A stretch of 64,000 nt of DNA from Channallabes apus (Eukaryota; Chordata; Actinopteri; Siluriformes; Clariidae), in assembly GCA_030522415.1 (NCBI GenBank), contig CM060112.1, positions 4,748,501 to 4,812,500 of the forward strand. The letters are read 5' to 3'. The notes below the pieces were generated by a model, which ran no database searches, was not told the origin of the DNA, and saw only the letters and a program-made list of their open reading frames with translations. Of the stretch, positions 11,732 through 22,144 are shown one piece after another (the first letter of the stretch is position 1; every line of letters starts with the position of its first letter). The translations under genes and the position numbers were made by a program.

Positions 11732-12175
11732 TCCGGACGGCTTTTCCTACACACTGTTATAGAGAAGACTATACGTACACTTGTCACCTAATCAAATGTG
11801 AAATATACACATTGTACAGAGAGAACTGCCCAGGCCCCGCGTTCAGGAGGAATAATTGGCTTTTTCACCATCGCTAGCTTTCATGTCATTTAGATGAGGG
11901 GTTAATAAGGATGGGCGCTAAGAGGATTATCAACCAATTTGACTGTGACCAAAAAGAGAAGAGGTTTGGGTGTGTCCTTCTCACTGTCAGCCCTCATTTC
12001 CCTCAAAAGCGAACGGCGCAATGGACAATCCCAAATAAATCCCAAATCGCAATCCACCATCTGAGCCATGCAGTGAGAGAGGTGTATCCCAGCCGAATGC
12101 AGCATGCTGATCAGATCCCACTGCAAAAAAGGCTAAAAGACAGGACGCAGTTGGGATTAAAAAATCCCAATTTTT
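11560..12175. other. Candidate conserved non-coding block with homeodomain-like sites
   Basis: A unique block interrupted by a (TG)n tract at 11671-11730. It holds several TAATTA/TAATTG words and the perfect palindrome TTGGGATT-AAAA-AATCCCAA near 12151-12170, whose left arm includes GGATTA, the core preferred by K50 homeodomain proteins. The 202-codon open frame at 11911-12519 has no recognisable domain, and I do not call it a gene. Confidence 0.25.
11671..11730. repeat. (TG)n microsatellite
   Basis: About 60 bp of TG. Confidence 0.95.
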
Positions 12176-12279
12176 TTTTGTCGTCTTTGGATTTTTTGTT
12201 TTGTCCTGATATCTTTTTAAGGAATGCGCAGAGAATACATGCATCGTCTCCTCGTTCTAGAATTATTATTATTATTATT

Positions 12280-12545
12280 CTATACATCCATTTAGGAACT
12301 TCTGTAGTCCACCTAGGGACTGTGGAGGCCAGTGGTGACCAGTGTATTTTATTCCCATTTTGTTTGACCTCCTTCATGCAATTTTGGAAGACTAATTATC
12401 CTAATCTGCATGTCGTTGGACTGTTGGAGGAAACCAGAGTACCCAGAGGAAACCCACCAAGCACAGGGAGAATATACAAACTCTATGCACACAGATGCAA
12501 ACAATACAAATCAAAGTAATGTGCAGTTTGAACCTGCTGTAAGCA
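12280..12545 (-). repeat. Decayed SINE copy
   Basis: Text near 12395-12500 (CTAATCTGCATGTCGTTGGA, GGAGGAAACCAGAGTACCCA) matches the body of the SINE at 394-762. The ends are eroded. Confidence 0.6.
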
Positions 12546-13187
12546 GAAATTGCAGCTGACATGAAAAAGGTGTTCATTTGTGATATCATTGTCTAGAATG
12601 CAGCCTGAAACTTTTTATCTTTCCCTCGTTCACAAACTGTTCATCAGAGCGTATTGAAGTATCACTCAATGAGCTACAGATTAGCTATTAAATGTTAAAA
12701 GTTAGCTTCAAGTCCATTGGCTCCATGTAGAACTCATCCGCAAACTGTCTACAACTCTGCAGCACTGTGTACCTGTACCTGGTGTACCTGCTGTTAAAAC
12801 AACTCAGAAGCTTTTGGGGGAAAAAAAAGCTTTTGGATTTCTGCAAACACAATATGGACCAATACTCTAAGGAAGGTGATGAAGATGTGAAGACAGTGGT
12901 GCATTCATAGCTTGTAGCTCAGCATTAAAACAGAATGAAAACTGCCAGAGTGCATAATTTTTTACTCATATTTTTTGACTCCATTATATGTAAGCACTAT
13001 AATCCACCTACAAATAACGTGCAGTCTGTTACAGTGCTGTTTTACTCAATGATTGAAAATCTCCAAAATTTTACTACAATTCTATATGGAACTCTAATGA
13101 ACTTCCTGATGATTTCCCTTAGGATTTCCTTTGATCTTGAGGTTGTTAATTAAGGTTTAAATTCAATCTTAACTGATTAATGTGTAA
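12546..13187. other. Unassigned AT-rich sequence
   Basis: No gene or repeat recognised up to the target-site duplication of the gypsy element (CTTAC at 13188-13192). Confidence 0.45.
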
Positions 13188-13192
13188 CTTAC

Positions 13193-13569
13193 TGTCATGC
13201 ACACTCAATCTGCGCCCGGCACTAGGACCCGGAAGTAAGGCGGGCGCCAAACCAGGAAGTATAAAAAGGTAAACAAACGTTGGCTTACCGCTCAGTCATT
13301 GAGTTCGGCCCATGTCGGTTCAGGTTGGCGTTCATCAAACCGTGAGTATTCACTATCTTTTGGTTATTGCTTCCTATCGTTGTGTGTGTATTTTAGGACG
13401 CGGGTTAAATTTGTGTTTTTCCCTTGCTCCGTTTTCGGGAGAGTCCTTAGAATAAATCGCGTGGTTATCCTGCCTACTCGCTGTTACTCCGCGTTTGGGT
13501 TTACCATCCACGCTACATTGGGCTAACCGCTAAGCTACGTCTTCTGGTCACCGAGGTTAGTTCATGACA
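13193..13569 (+). repeat. 5' LTR
   Basis: 377 bp, beginning TGTCATGCAC and ending TTCATGACA. It contains a TATA box at 13260 and a proposed transcription start at 13290, so U3 is about 97 bp. AATAAA occurs in AGAATAAATCG near 13450-13457. It is identical to the 3' LTR except for C13241 and T13349. Confidence 0.95.
13260..13300 (+). promoter_or_regulatory. LTR promoter: TATA box and transcription start / self-primer
   Basis: TATAAAAAGG starts at 13260. Exactly 30 bp downstream, GCTCAGTCATT (13290-13300) begins. This 11-mer is the perfect reverse complement of the PBS at 13571-13581, so the 5' end of the RNA can fold back and prime minus-strand synthesis, as established for Tf1. The TATA spacing independently supports 13290 as the start site. 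Confidence 0.8.
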
Positions 13570-13570
13570 G

Positions 13571-13581
13571 AATGACTGAGC
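13571..13581 (+). other. Self-priming primer binding site
   Basis: AATGACTGAGC lies one base after the 5' LTR and is perfectly complementary over 11 nt to the proposed RNA 5' end (13290-13300). Pairing stops at both ends, giving exactly 11 bp, the length known for Tf1. The gag start codon (13572) lies inside this site. I recognised no tRNA 3'-end complement here. Confidence 0.8.
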
Positions 13582-14609
13582 CCCTGACGGTGAACCCAGC
13601 AGATCACGTGCGCCTCTGCGGCGTGGTGGATCGGCATACCGTGCTGGTTAATAGACTAACCGAGGAGGTCGCTACTCTTCGCCGGAGCGTCCAAGACATC
13701 GCGGCCTTGCGCCGCGAGGTTGCGGATCTCAGGCGGGAGAACGCGGATCTTCGGGCGGCTGTTGCCAGCCGGCCTCCTGTCGTGGCGGCCGCGGCACCGC
13801 ATCCCCCTCCCCCCCCCTCTTCTGACATCTTTATATCGTTACCAGAGAAATGGAAGGGCACGGACGGGAGGTGCAGTGTGTTTTTGACGGCGCTCGACCT
13901 GGTGTTTGAGTTCAATCCCATCAAGTACTCCACCGATCGGATACGCATTGCTCTCCTCGTTTCGTTGCTCACAGGGCAGGCAGCTGAGTGGGCCACGGCA
14001 GTTCTCCAAGCAGACACAGACACCGCCCACTCATACAATGAGTTCACACATCAACTCCGGCTCACTTTTGAACATCCTGCGGGCGAGGTGGAGACCGACA
14101 CCAAACTTTACCACCTGCGGCAGGGAGGATCGTCTGTGAGTCGCTACACCGCCGAGTTCTGCACTCTCGCCGTTCAGACCACCTGGGGCGATGCAGCGCG
14201 CCGGACCTCCTACTATGAGGGTCTGACTTCGAGGATTAAGGACGAATTAGCTGGGCGAGAGCTTCCTGCCACGCTGGAGGGAGTGATCCAACTCGCCCTT
14301 CGGATCGACCAACGCCTCCTCTCTCATCCGACGCCGGCCCCTAAGACCCTGCCGCCAACACCCACTTTCACCCCCATCACTTCATGTCCATCGAAGTCAG
14401 CTACCTACACTTCCCAAGGACATGTTGGTTCTCCACCTACTGCCGTGGTTTACACCGGAGCCGGGGAACCCATGCAATTAGGGCGCGCATCCCTGACCGC
14501 AGAAGAACGAGAAAGACGCTTTAAAGAAGGACTTTGTGCTTATTGTGGGTCGGCAGAGCACCACAGAGCCATCTGCCCACGTCGCCAGGGAAACGCCCAG
14601 GCCCGGTGA
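13572..14609 (+). CDS. gag: Gag polyprotein of the gypsy element
   Basis: 345 codons, ATG to TGA. Residues about 20-66 form a leucine-rich heptad pattern (LRREVADLRRENADLRAAV), a probable coiled coil. A proline-rich linker follows, then a retrotransposon Gag core (about 90-240, with FLTALDLVFEFNP and LLTGQAAEWAT). One CCHC zinc knuckle ends the protein: C322, C325, H330, C335. The protein should build the capsid and bind element RNA. The start is chosen as the first ATG after the LTR; it overlaps the PBS. The TGA is in frame with pol and sits in a hairpin, so this is probably the Gag form made when the stop is obeyed. Confidence 0.88.
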   Translation: MTEPLTVNPADHVRLCGVVDRHTVLVNRLTEEVATLRRSVQDIAALRREVADLRRENADLRAAVASRPPVVAAAAPHPPPPPSSDIFISLPEKWKGTDGRCSVFLTALDLVFEFNPIKYSTDRIRIALLVSLLTGQAAEWATAVLQADTDTAHSYNEFTHQLRLTFEHPAGEVETDTKLYHLRQGGSSVSRYTAEFCTLAVQTTWGDAARRTSYYEGLTSRIKDELAGRELPATLEGVIQLALRIDQRLLSHPTPAPKTLPPTPTFTPITSCPSKSATYTSQGHVGSPPTAVVYTGAGEPMQLGRASLTAEERERRFKEGLCAYCGSAEHHRAICPRRQGNAQAR

Positions 14610-14633
14610 GCATTGGGAGCAGCTCACCGGGCC
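14600..14633 (+). promoter_or_regulatory. Hairpin enclosing the gag stop codon (possible readthrough signal)
   Basis: GGCCCGGTGAGC (14600-14611) and GCTCACCGGGCC (14622-14633) are perfect 12-bp inverted repeats around a 10-nt loop. The gag UGA (14607-14609) is in the 5' arm. pol continues in the same frame without its own ATG. In-frame stop readthrough is known for gag/pol of some retroelements. Whether this hairpin does that is inference. Confidence 0.5.
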
Positions 14634-17600
14634 ATCTCCACCTCTCTGCTACCACACCTAGCGTCTCTCGTCTCACGGTCCAGGTACACCTCCAGTTTGG
14701 CCACAAACGGGTCAGGAAGTACCGCATTCATCGACTCCGGGGCTGCAGGTAACTTCATTGACTCATCTTATGCCAAAAGTCTGGAAGTGGAATTTGAAGC
14801 GTTATCCCAGCCTGTTAAAATTACATCAGTCGATGGTCGGCCTCTCTCCTCCAGCCCCATTACCACTCAGACTCAACCCATCACCCTCATCATTGGTCAG
14901 CATCATGAAGCAATCCAGTTTCACCTCACCTCCGTCTCATCACCACCAATCATACTTGGACACCCGTGGCTTCTCCAGCACGATCCGCTCATTTCCTGGA
15001 ATCAAAACAGGATCCTACAGTGGGGCCCGACCTGTTCAGAACTCTGCCTACGGGCTTCGGCTGGGACGTGCTCTAGGGAGTCCGAGGCCCCCGACGTCGA
15101 CACCAACGCCATTCCCGCCGCCTATCAGGACCTGGCTGAAGCATTTTGTAAGCGACGGGCGACTCACCTACCGCCTCACCGCCCCTACGACCTGGCGATT
15201 GACCTTCAGCCGGGTTCCACTCCTCCCCGCGGCCATCTCTACTCCCTATCCACCTCCGAGACTCAGGCGATGGAGGAATATGTATCTTCGGCCCTACGTA
15301 ACGGCACCATCCGACCATCCTCATCGCCTGCCGCCGCGGGGTTCTTCTTCGTGAAGAAAAAAGGCGGTGACCTACGCCCATGTGTTGACTATCGGGGGCT
15401 CAACAACATAACCATTAAGAACAGACATCCATTGCCGCTTACCAACTCTGCCCTGGACGCTCTCTCTGGTGCCACCATTTTCACTAAGTTGGACCTCCGG
15501 AGTGCCTACAACTTGGTGCGTATCAGAGAGGGCGATGAGTGGAAAACGGCCTTCATCACCCCCACAGGACACTACGAAAGCCTGGTAATACCTTTTGGAC
15601 TTTGCAACGCACCAGCAGCTTTCCAACAGTTTATTAACGATGTCCTCAGAGACATGCTCGGCAGATGGGTATTCGTCTACCTAGACGACATACTCATCTA
15701 CTCACACAGCCTCACCGAACACATTCAACACGTCAGAGCGGTACTAAAGAGATTAGTCGCCCACCAACTGTACTGTAAGTTGGAAAAGTGTGCTTTCCAC
15801 GAGCACTCCACCACGTTCCTGGGTTTTGTTATCTCGCCCCAGGGTGTGGCCATGGACCCGCAGAAGCTAGAGGCTGTGCGTCATTGGCCCCTACCCAAGA
15901 CCCTCAAGCAGCTTCAACGGTTTCTTGGGTTTGCGAACTTCTACCGTCGCTTTATCCGGGGCTACAGTACAGTTGCGGCCCCCTTAACCGCTCTGACCCG
16001 ACTCTCGCCCCATCACTTCCAGCTCAACCCTACGGCCATATCCGCCTTCCATGAACTCTGCCATCGATTTACCACCGCCCCCATTCTCCTTCACCCGGAT
16101 GCAGATCAACCGTTCGTTGTGGAGGTGGACGCCTCGGATGTGGGCGCCGGGGCTGTCCTCTCACAACGAGGTCCAGATCAGAAGCTGCACCCCTGCAGTT
16201 TCTTTTCCAAAAAATTGGATTCCACTCAGCAGCGATACGGGGTAGGGGACCGCGAGCTGCTGGCCATAAAGTGGGCATTGGAAGAATGGCGACACTGGCT
16301 CCAGGGCGCCAGAGAACCATTCCTCATCTGGACCGATCATCAGAACCTCATCACCATCTGCAACATTAAGCAGCTGAACCCTCGACAGGCGCGGTGGGCA
16401 TTGTTCTTCGAGCAATATAATTTCCATCTGTCCTACCGTCCGGGGTCCAAGAACATCAAAGCTGACGCCCTCTCACGACAACATGAAGAGGACAGCCCCC
16501 GGGGGACCCCGCGCCTGTCCTGCCGCCATCAAAAATCATCGCCCCACTCCGTTGGGAACTGGAGACCAGGGTTCGCCAGGCACAGCCTGCGGAGGACGAA
16601 CCGGCAGGTGTGCCGCCTGGACGACTCTATGTTCCAGAGAACCTTCGAACGGAGGTCATCCAGTGGGGTCACTCCACTCCCATCTCCGGACATCCAGGCA
16701 CCCAACACACCCTCCAGTTCATCCGCCGTGCCTTCTGGTGGCCTTCCATGGCCAAGGACGTCAATGAGTTCGTTCAGGCATGCCCAGTGTGCGCCCGGGC
16801 CAAGGACACAAACCAACCAACACCCGGGGAACTCCACCCGCTCCCAGTTCCCCGAAGGCCCTGAACGCACATTGCCGTTGATTTTATCACGGGCCTGCCG
16901 GCTTCAGAAGATAAGGACACCATTTTAACCATTGTGGATCGTTTCTCCAAAGCTGTGCACCTGGTGGCCCTTTCCGGACTCCCGTGAGCTAAACAGACAG
17001 CCGAGCTGATATTAGAGCACGTAGTCCGACTGCATGGGTTCCCCAAGGACATCGTCTCGGACAGGGGGCCCCAGTTCACTGCCCGGTTCTGGAAAGCCTT
17101 CTGCCGTCTGATCAACTCCACTTGTAGTCTCTCATCTGGCTACCACCCTCAGACCAATGGTCAGACGGAGCGGACCAACCAACAACTGGAGCGCTACTTG
17201 AGGTGTTTCGTGGCAGATCGTCAGCGCTCCTGGGCCCGCCACCTCACTTGGGCGGAACTTTCACACAACCTTCACGTCTCCACCGCCACCAAGCTAAGCC
17301 CATTTGAGGTGTGCCATGGTTTCCAACCTCCGATGTTCGAACACCAAGAACCGGAGGTTGATGTACCCTCGGCCCAACAGTTGGTCCGCAGGTGTCGACG
17401 GATATGGCGCCTCGCCAACGCAGCCATCCAACGAGCCAACACCCGCTACGCCATCCAACATCGCCGTCGACACCCACCGGGACGATTGTACCACGTAAGT
17501 GACAAAGTATGGCTGTCTACTAGAAACCTGCACCTCCGCACAGAATCCAAAAAACTCTCCCCCAAATTCGTCGGACCATATCGCATCACTCATCGTATCA

Positions 17601-17995
17601 ACCCTGTCACCTACCGGCTCCAGCTGCCTGCGGCACTCCGGATCCATCCAGTATTCCATATCTCTCAACTCAAACCATTCATCACATCACCCATGATTCC
17701 ACCCACCCCCCCAGTTCCTCCTCCCCGGACCATCGACGGCGGTCTCGCCTACACCGTACGCCGAATCCTCGACTCGCGCCCTCGGGGCAGAGGTACGCAG
17801 TACCTTGTTGACTGGGAGGGCTACGGCCCCGAGGAGCGGTCTTGGATCCCGGCCCGGTTCATTCTCGACCCCGAACTGATTCGAGACTACCGTCGCGGGG
17901 TATCCTCCACCCCAGGACCATCAGGAGCCGGTCCTGGACAGGGGGGTACTGTCATGCACACTCAATCTGCGCCCGGCACTAGGACCCGGAAGTAA
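14610..17995 (+). pseudogene. pol: Pol polyprotein of the gypsy element (PR-RT-RH-IN-chromodomain), disrupted
   Basis: The frame continues from gag across the UGA. Protease: DSG near 14733. [12 protein letters not shown] and the YLDD active site at 15678-15689. RNase H: EVDASD near 16120 and TDHQNL near 16331. DALSR then marks the linker. An indel in the C5G5 run 16496-16505 shifts the frame. Integrase continues in the new frame with a zinc-binding region (16660-16800, CPVC), then D (16937), D (17060) and E (17168). Two UGA codons interrupt it: 16862, where a conserved Trp is expected, and 16985. A GPY-like motif and a chromodomain (about 17749-17890, LVDWEGYG, WIPARFI) end it. The final stop (17993-17995) lies inside the 3' LTR. 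Confidence 0.9.
17935..17949 (+). other. Polypurine tract
   Basis: GGACAGGGGGGTAC directly precedes the 3' LTR (TGTCATG at 17950). A G-rich purine run here is the expected primer for plus-strand synthesis. Confidence 0.75.
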
Positions 17996-18326
17996 GGTGG
18001 GCGCCAAACCAGGAAGTATAAAAAGGTAAACAAACGTTGGCTTACCGCTCAGTCATTGAGTTCGGCCCATGTCGGTTCAGGTTGGCGTTCATCAAACCGT
18101 GAGTACTCACTATCTTTTGGTTATTGCTTCCTATCGTTGTGTGTGTATTTTAGGACGCGGGTTAAATTTGTGTTTTTCCCTTGCTCCGTTTTCGGGAGAG
18201 TCCTTAGAATAAATCGCGTGGTTATCCTGCCTACTCGCTGTTACTCCGCGTTTGGGTTTACCATCCACGCTACATTGGGCTAACCGCTAAGCTACGTCTT
18301 CTGGTCACCGAGGTTAGTTCATGACA
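17950..18326 (+). repeat. 3' LTR
   Basis: 377 bp, same termini as the 5' LTR, with two substitutions (T17998, C18106). Followed by CTTAC, the target-site duplication. Confidence 0.95.
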
Positions 18327-18397
18327 CTTACACAATAACAGGCTCATACATATATACTAAACTATTGCTGTGTGTAATTGCATTAAGTTGTTCTTGG

Positions 18398-18605
18398 TCT
18401 TTCAGCTGCTTCCAGTAAGGGGTCGCTACAGCGGACCAAGCTTGGCACAGGTTTTACACCGGATGCCCTTCCTGCCGCAACCCATCCATTTCATCTGGGC
18501 CTGCGACCAGCACTGCATCCAGTGGCTGGGGTTTGGGCACTGGCTGGGAATCGGACCTGGTCCTTCCACATGGCGGACATGGAACCTACCCCTGAGCCAC
18601 CAAAA
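18398..18605 (-). mobile_element. tRNA-derived SINE, second family, with LINE-like tail
   Basis: On the minus strand the head (from about 18605) has TGGTGGCTCAGGGGTAGG and a B-box-like GGTCCGATTCC. The body continues to a tail region (18405-18475) shared with fish LINE-type repeats (AGCTTGGTCCGCTGTAGCG on the minus strand). No convincing TSD was found. Confidence 0.6.
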
Positions 18606-19780
18606 CCCCTGTTTAATTCAACCAAAATCAAGACTCACTAATATCTTACAACCAGGATGCTCAGTTAATCTAGTGGTTTCACAGAGATGCAGATTAACAG
18701 TGTTGATGAATACAGCAGTAGTTCTTCAAAGTTCTTCAGTTCTCCTACAAAATCTACACTATTTTGATCATGCCACAGTGATGACTGCAAGAACTATCCA
18801 TGCAGGACCATGAACAAGTAAAATAAGTAAAAAAAGGTTCATGCAGTAGGAGTACAGCATCATAAAGGTAGACAGAAGATGGCAAACCATCTCTCCTCTT
18901 CCCTCCATCTGTCCTCTCTACCCCCTCCATCTCTCCTCCTCCTGCCCTGAAATGTATCCCGGATTCAGCAGCTTTGAAGCGAACGCACTCAATCAATTAT
19001 GAATGAAATAATCTCCTTATGATATTAGCGATTTTCCCCTCGTACAGTGGAGGAAATGCAGGCAGATTAAAAAGCCTGAATCAGTTTTAGCACTATCTAA
19101 AGTGACAGGGGGAGAATCATGGGAAGGGATGGGGAGAAAGTTAAAATGATTATGTAGATCTGTGTCACCGCAAACGGTGCAGCAAATCCCGGCTTGATCT
19201 GGCAGAGGGGGAGGAACAGATTAGCCCTGCCCTTATTTATATGCATAGAGATCGCTAGAGTGTCTTTTATACATTAGATCATTTTGTACAATATTATACA
19301 CAGGGTGGCCCAGAAGACCGGATCCATATGCAAGAATGTATTTACAATTATAAAGCGTATGCTGAATGCAAGAAAACTGACCTCTTCCTTAATGTATCCG
19401 AACTGATGCTGTTCAATGCAGTGATGCTTTTCTCCTTTAGTGCAGCGATCGCTCTGGGCTGATTATGATACAGAGACTTCTGACTTCAGATCAGCCCAAT
19501 ATGTTCTACTGGATCTTCTATTGTTCATTTGGAAACCATCTTGGGTTGGAAATAAAAAACAAAATGAGAAGGTCTTTGATCTCTTCATCTGAAAACAAAC
19601 AAATTCTTAAAATCCATATGATCTGTTATATCCTGAAAACATCTGGGATTTTCTGAGCTTTATTGATGTGATGTTAAACATACATCAAAGTGTTTGTAAG
19701 AAGTTCATGCCCTGTGTTCTCTGGGATAGACAGGAAAAGCAGAAAAGCATCCCTTAACACTCAACACCCTGACTTTTGAG
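18606..19780. other. Unassigned sequence with a candidate conserved block (18950-19290)
   Basis: No gene recognised. 18950-19290 is unique and balanced in composition with TAAT-rich words, unlike its flanks; a regulatory role is conjecture. Confidence 0.3.
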
Positions 19781-19919
19781 GTGGATGAGCTACAACAGCA
19801 GAAATCCACATCACTTTCCACTCCTGTGCGCCAAGAACAGGAATTTCAAGACAGGTAAAGACTAAAGAAACATCAGCTGGATTTTTTTCCAGGGTTTAAC
19901 TTTTCTAGTTTTAGTAAAT

Positions 19920-20400
19920 CTGCCCTTCCCTGTGAGTGGATATACAGTATGGACGAGTTCAAGTCAAAGCAGGACTTTGATTGTGCGGAAAAACGAACAC
20001 GGTGCTAGTGCTTGGATATTATCAAGGTAGGAAGACTGCCTGCTTCATTTGTGAAATGCTGGCCTCCCATGAACTCCTTTAATGACCAAAAACATGTTGA
20101 AATGTGCGAGTGTTGGTGTTTGACTGTGTGTTAGGTTCACACAGACAAATACGTCTCTTCAAGTTGGTGACAAGTTATCTGTTGATTTTCAAAAGGCAGG
20201 CGTTCCACTCGCTGAATGTTTACGGGAACGACTGAAGTGGGGTCCGAGCCACCGCAGCGGGGAGACATTCTTTAAAATGTTTGCACCATTCAAATACTTA
20301 ATGTCTCATCACCGTACTGTGCTTGATGTCTTCTGTAAATGTCATTCGCTTCTATAAATCCAGGAATTTCATTGTTTGACTTGAACATCCTTGTACATGA
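19920..20400. repeat. Dispersed repeat, family unrecognised
   Basis: Shared text with 25400-25520 and 44080-45130: GTGCTTGGATA-TATCAAGGTA, CTGGCCTCCCA-GAACTCC, and AAAATGTTTG-ACCATT followed by CTCATCACC. Three copies with the same block order in one window show an interspersed repeat. No coding region is evident. Confidence 0.6.
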
Positions 20401-20621
20401 TACAGTATCTACAATTCAGTACATTTTGTTTTCTTGGTCATATATTTTGACATATCTGTAGCTATCCTCAGGTCCACATATACATAAGAAAATATCCACC
20501 TAATAAAAATCTGAGTACCTGACCCAGGGGGTTGTTGTTCATAAAGAGGACATGCAGGAGTCAATTAACTCTTAAAAGCCCCATGGGAATCCTTGTGTCT
20601 TTATAATAGGAGCATGAGAAC

Positions 20622-20622
20622 C

Positions 20623-20682
<60 letters not shown>

Positions 20683-20859
20683 CCCTTTGGGACATAACCA
20701 ATATGCATATGAATATATTGCCCAGGGGGCAGTCCAGTGTAGTTAACATTTCAGTATAGTTAAACACACACACACACACACGCACAGACACAGAGAACAC
20801 TACTCTACCACACACTCACTACTACTCGCACACTACTATTATTACCAGAATGCTTGCGC

Positions 20860-20893
<34 letters not shown>
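20622..20893. repeat. Cluster of (GT)n, (GA)n and (CA)n microsatellites
   Basis: (GT)n at 20622-20670 runs into (GA)n to 20682. Short (CA)n lies at 20763-20782, and (GT)n at 20864-20893. Confidence 0.9.
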
Positions 20894-20895
<2 letters not shown>

Positions 20896-20979
20896 ACACT
20901 GAAATCCTCGAAGAGAAGTGTGTGCTTTGATCATCCATCACCCTGTCTAAGTGTTTAACAATAGAAAGATAACCACATC

Positions 20980-21300
20980 AACGCTCCTCTCTCCCAGACA
21001 CACCTGTCAGTCAAACATAATGTCTCCGCCTCATGCTTTTAATAAGACGTTTATATCTAAATTTACATGCAAATTGGGAATTACTGTTGATTAATGGAAT
21101 TATTGGGATTGTAATTGTGAGCTATTAATAATCTGTGTGTATTTTTGTGTAAATTAGTATTTGTGTGGACATACTGGTTATACTGTATGTATTCAGATTT
21201 GGCATTTAATCCAAGGTTAATCCATATTTGATCGCTTTTAAATTTCATTAAACTTCTGTAGATTAAAGCATTCATTTGGATCTATTATTTTACTGTTTTT
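20980..21300. other. Candidate conserved non-coding block
   Basis: A unique block with homeodomain-like words (TTGATTAATGG, AATTATTGGGATTGTAATTG) and no coding potential. Regulatory function is inference. Confidence 0.2.
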
Positions 21301-21984
21301 TTTTTTATTGAAATAAATAATTATTTTTTTCAAAGTTTAAAGTATGCATGTAGAATTTATTATTTCATCTAAATTAGGATTAGTTGGCATGAAATAGCAA
21401 ATGGCCAGCGATACACTAAAGTGTAAAAAGATTATCTGTGATTTTAAGTCAGATGATATAGAATTAGCACTTCATAAGTGTACTTTGCCCACCTCTGGTC
21501 ATAACATACTTCCTGTTCGTTTTTACAGAAAAGTCCTGATTTGATTCAGCAGAGATCCGACAAGCAAGGAGACACATGTCGGATAAAGTTTTTGTTCTGA
21601 AAACTGCCTTTGTGTTGCGTCATGGCTCAGATATTTGATCAGAGCTTTTAAAGAAAAACGGCTTTGTGTCTGATCGAGCCAAACCCTCGACTCTCACATA
21701 CAGTACAGTACAGTAATCTGCTTGTGCTGTGAGAGCCTGTAAACAAGATCTGCTGGTGTAGTTTTAATCCCAATAAAGTACAGGGCTTCATCATGACACA
21801 CATGTGCCAATTCCACATAAATTACTTCCTGATTTAGTTCATTTCAACTTGATGATATATATTATCATCATCACAGGATGTTTTATTTTTCTCTATTTCT
21901 CACAATGTATTAATAATATGCTTTAATTAAATGAATTTATTTCAGATTTAGAGCGGGCTTTTGATAATTTGATTGTGTAGGTTA

Positions 21985-22074
21985 ATTCAATTCAATTCAA
22001 TTCAATTTTATTTATATAGCGCTTTTAACAATGGTCATTGTCTCAAAGCAGCTTCACAAAAATTTAATAAATAA

Positions 22075-22106
<32 letters not shown>

Positions 22107-22144
22107 CAATAATAATAATAATAAATTAATTAATTAATTAATTA

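Larger units (their letters stand above)
13193..18326 (+). mobile_element. Ty3/gypsy LTR retrotransposon, chromovirus type, self-priming (Tf1/sushi-like)
   Basis: A complete 5134-bp element bounded by two 377-bp LTRs and a perfect 5-bp duplication CTTAC (13188-13192 and 18327-18331). Order: LTR, PBS, gag, protease, RT, RNase H, integrase with chromodomain, polypurine tract, LTR. The LTRs differ at only two positions (13241/17998 and 13349/18106), about 0.5%, so the insertion is young. The pol frame is nevertheless damaged: one indel in a C5G5 run (16496-16505) and two UGA codons in integrase. It could be mobilised only in trans. Placement with fish sushi-like chromoviruses rests on the chromodomain and the self-priming PBS. 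Confidence 0.95.

Noticed and set aside
11911..12519. 202-codon open frame on the plus strand
   Set aside because: No domain, ends in a SINE remnant, composition of non-coding DNA; likely a chance frame.
13299..13526. 75-codon frame found in both LTRs
   Set aside because: Identical because the LTRs are repeats; no start context or domain, and it overlaps the R/U5 region.
15073..15381. Frames antisense to the gypsy pol and gag (for example 13604-14047 minus)
   Set aside because: Shadow frames of GC-rich coding sequence in the retrotransposon.
14607..16987. Recoding of all three UGA codons (e.g. as selenocysteine or tryptophan)
   Set aside because: No SECIS-like element seen, and the two integrase UGAs lie beside a frameshift; ordinary decay is simpler. 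Only the gag/pol UGA is kept as a recoding candidate because of its hairpin.
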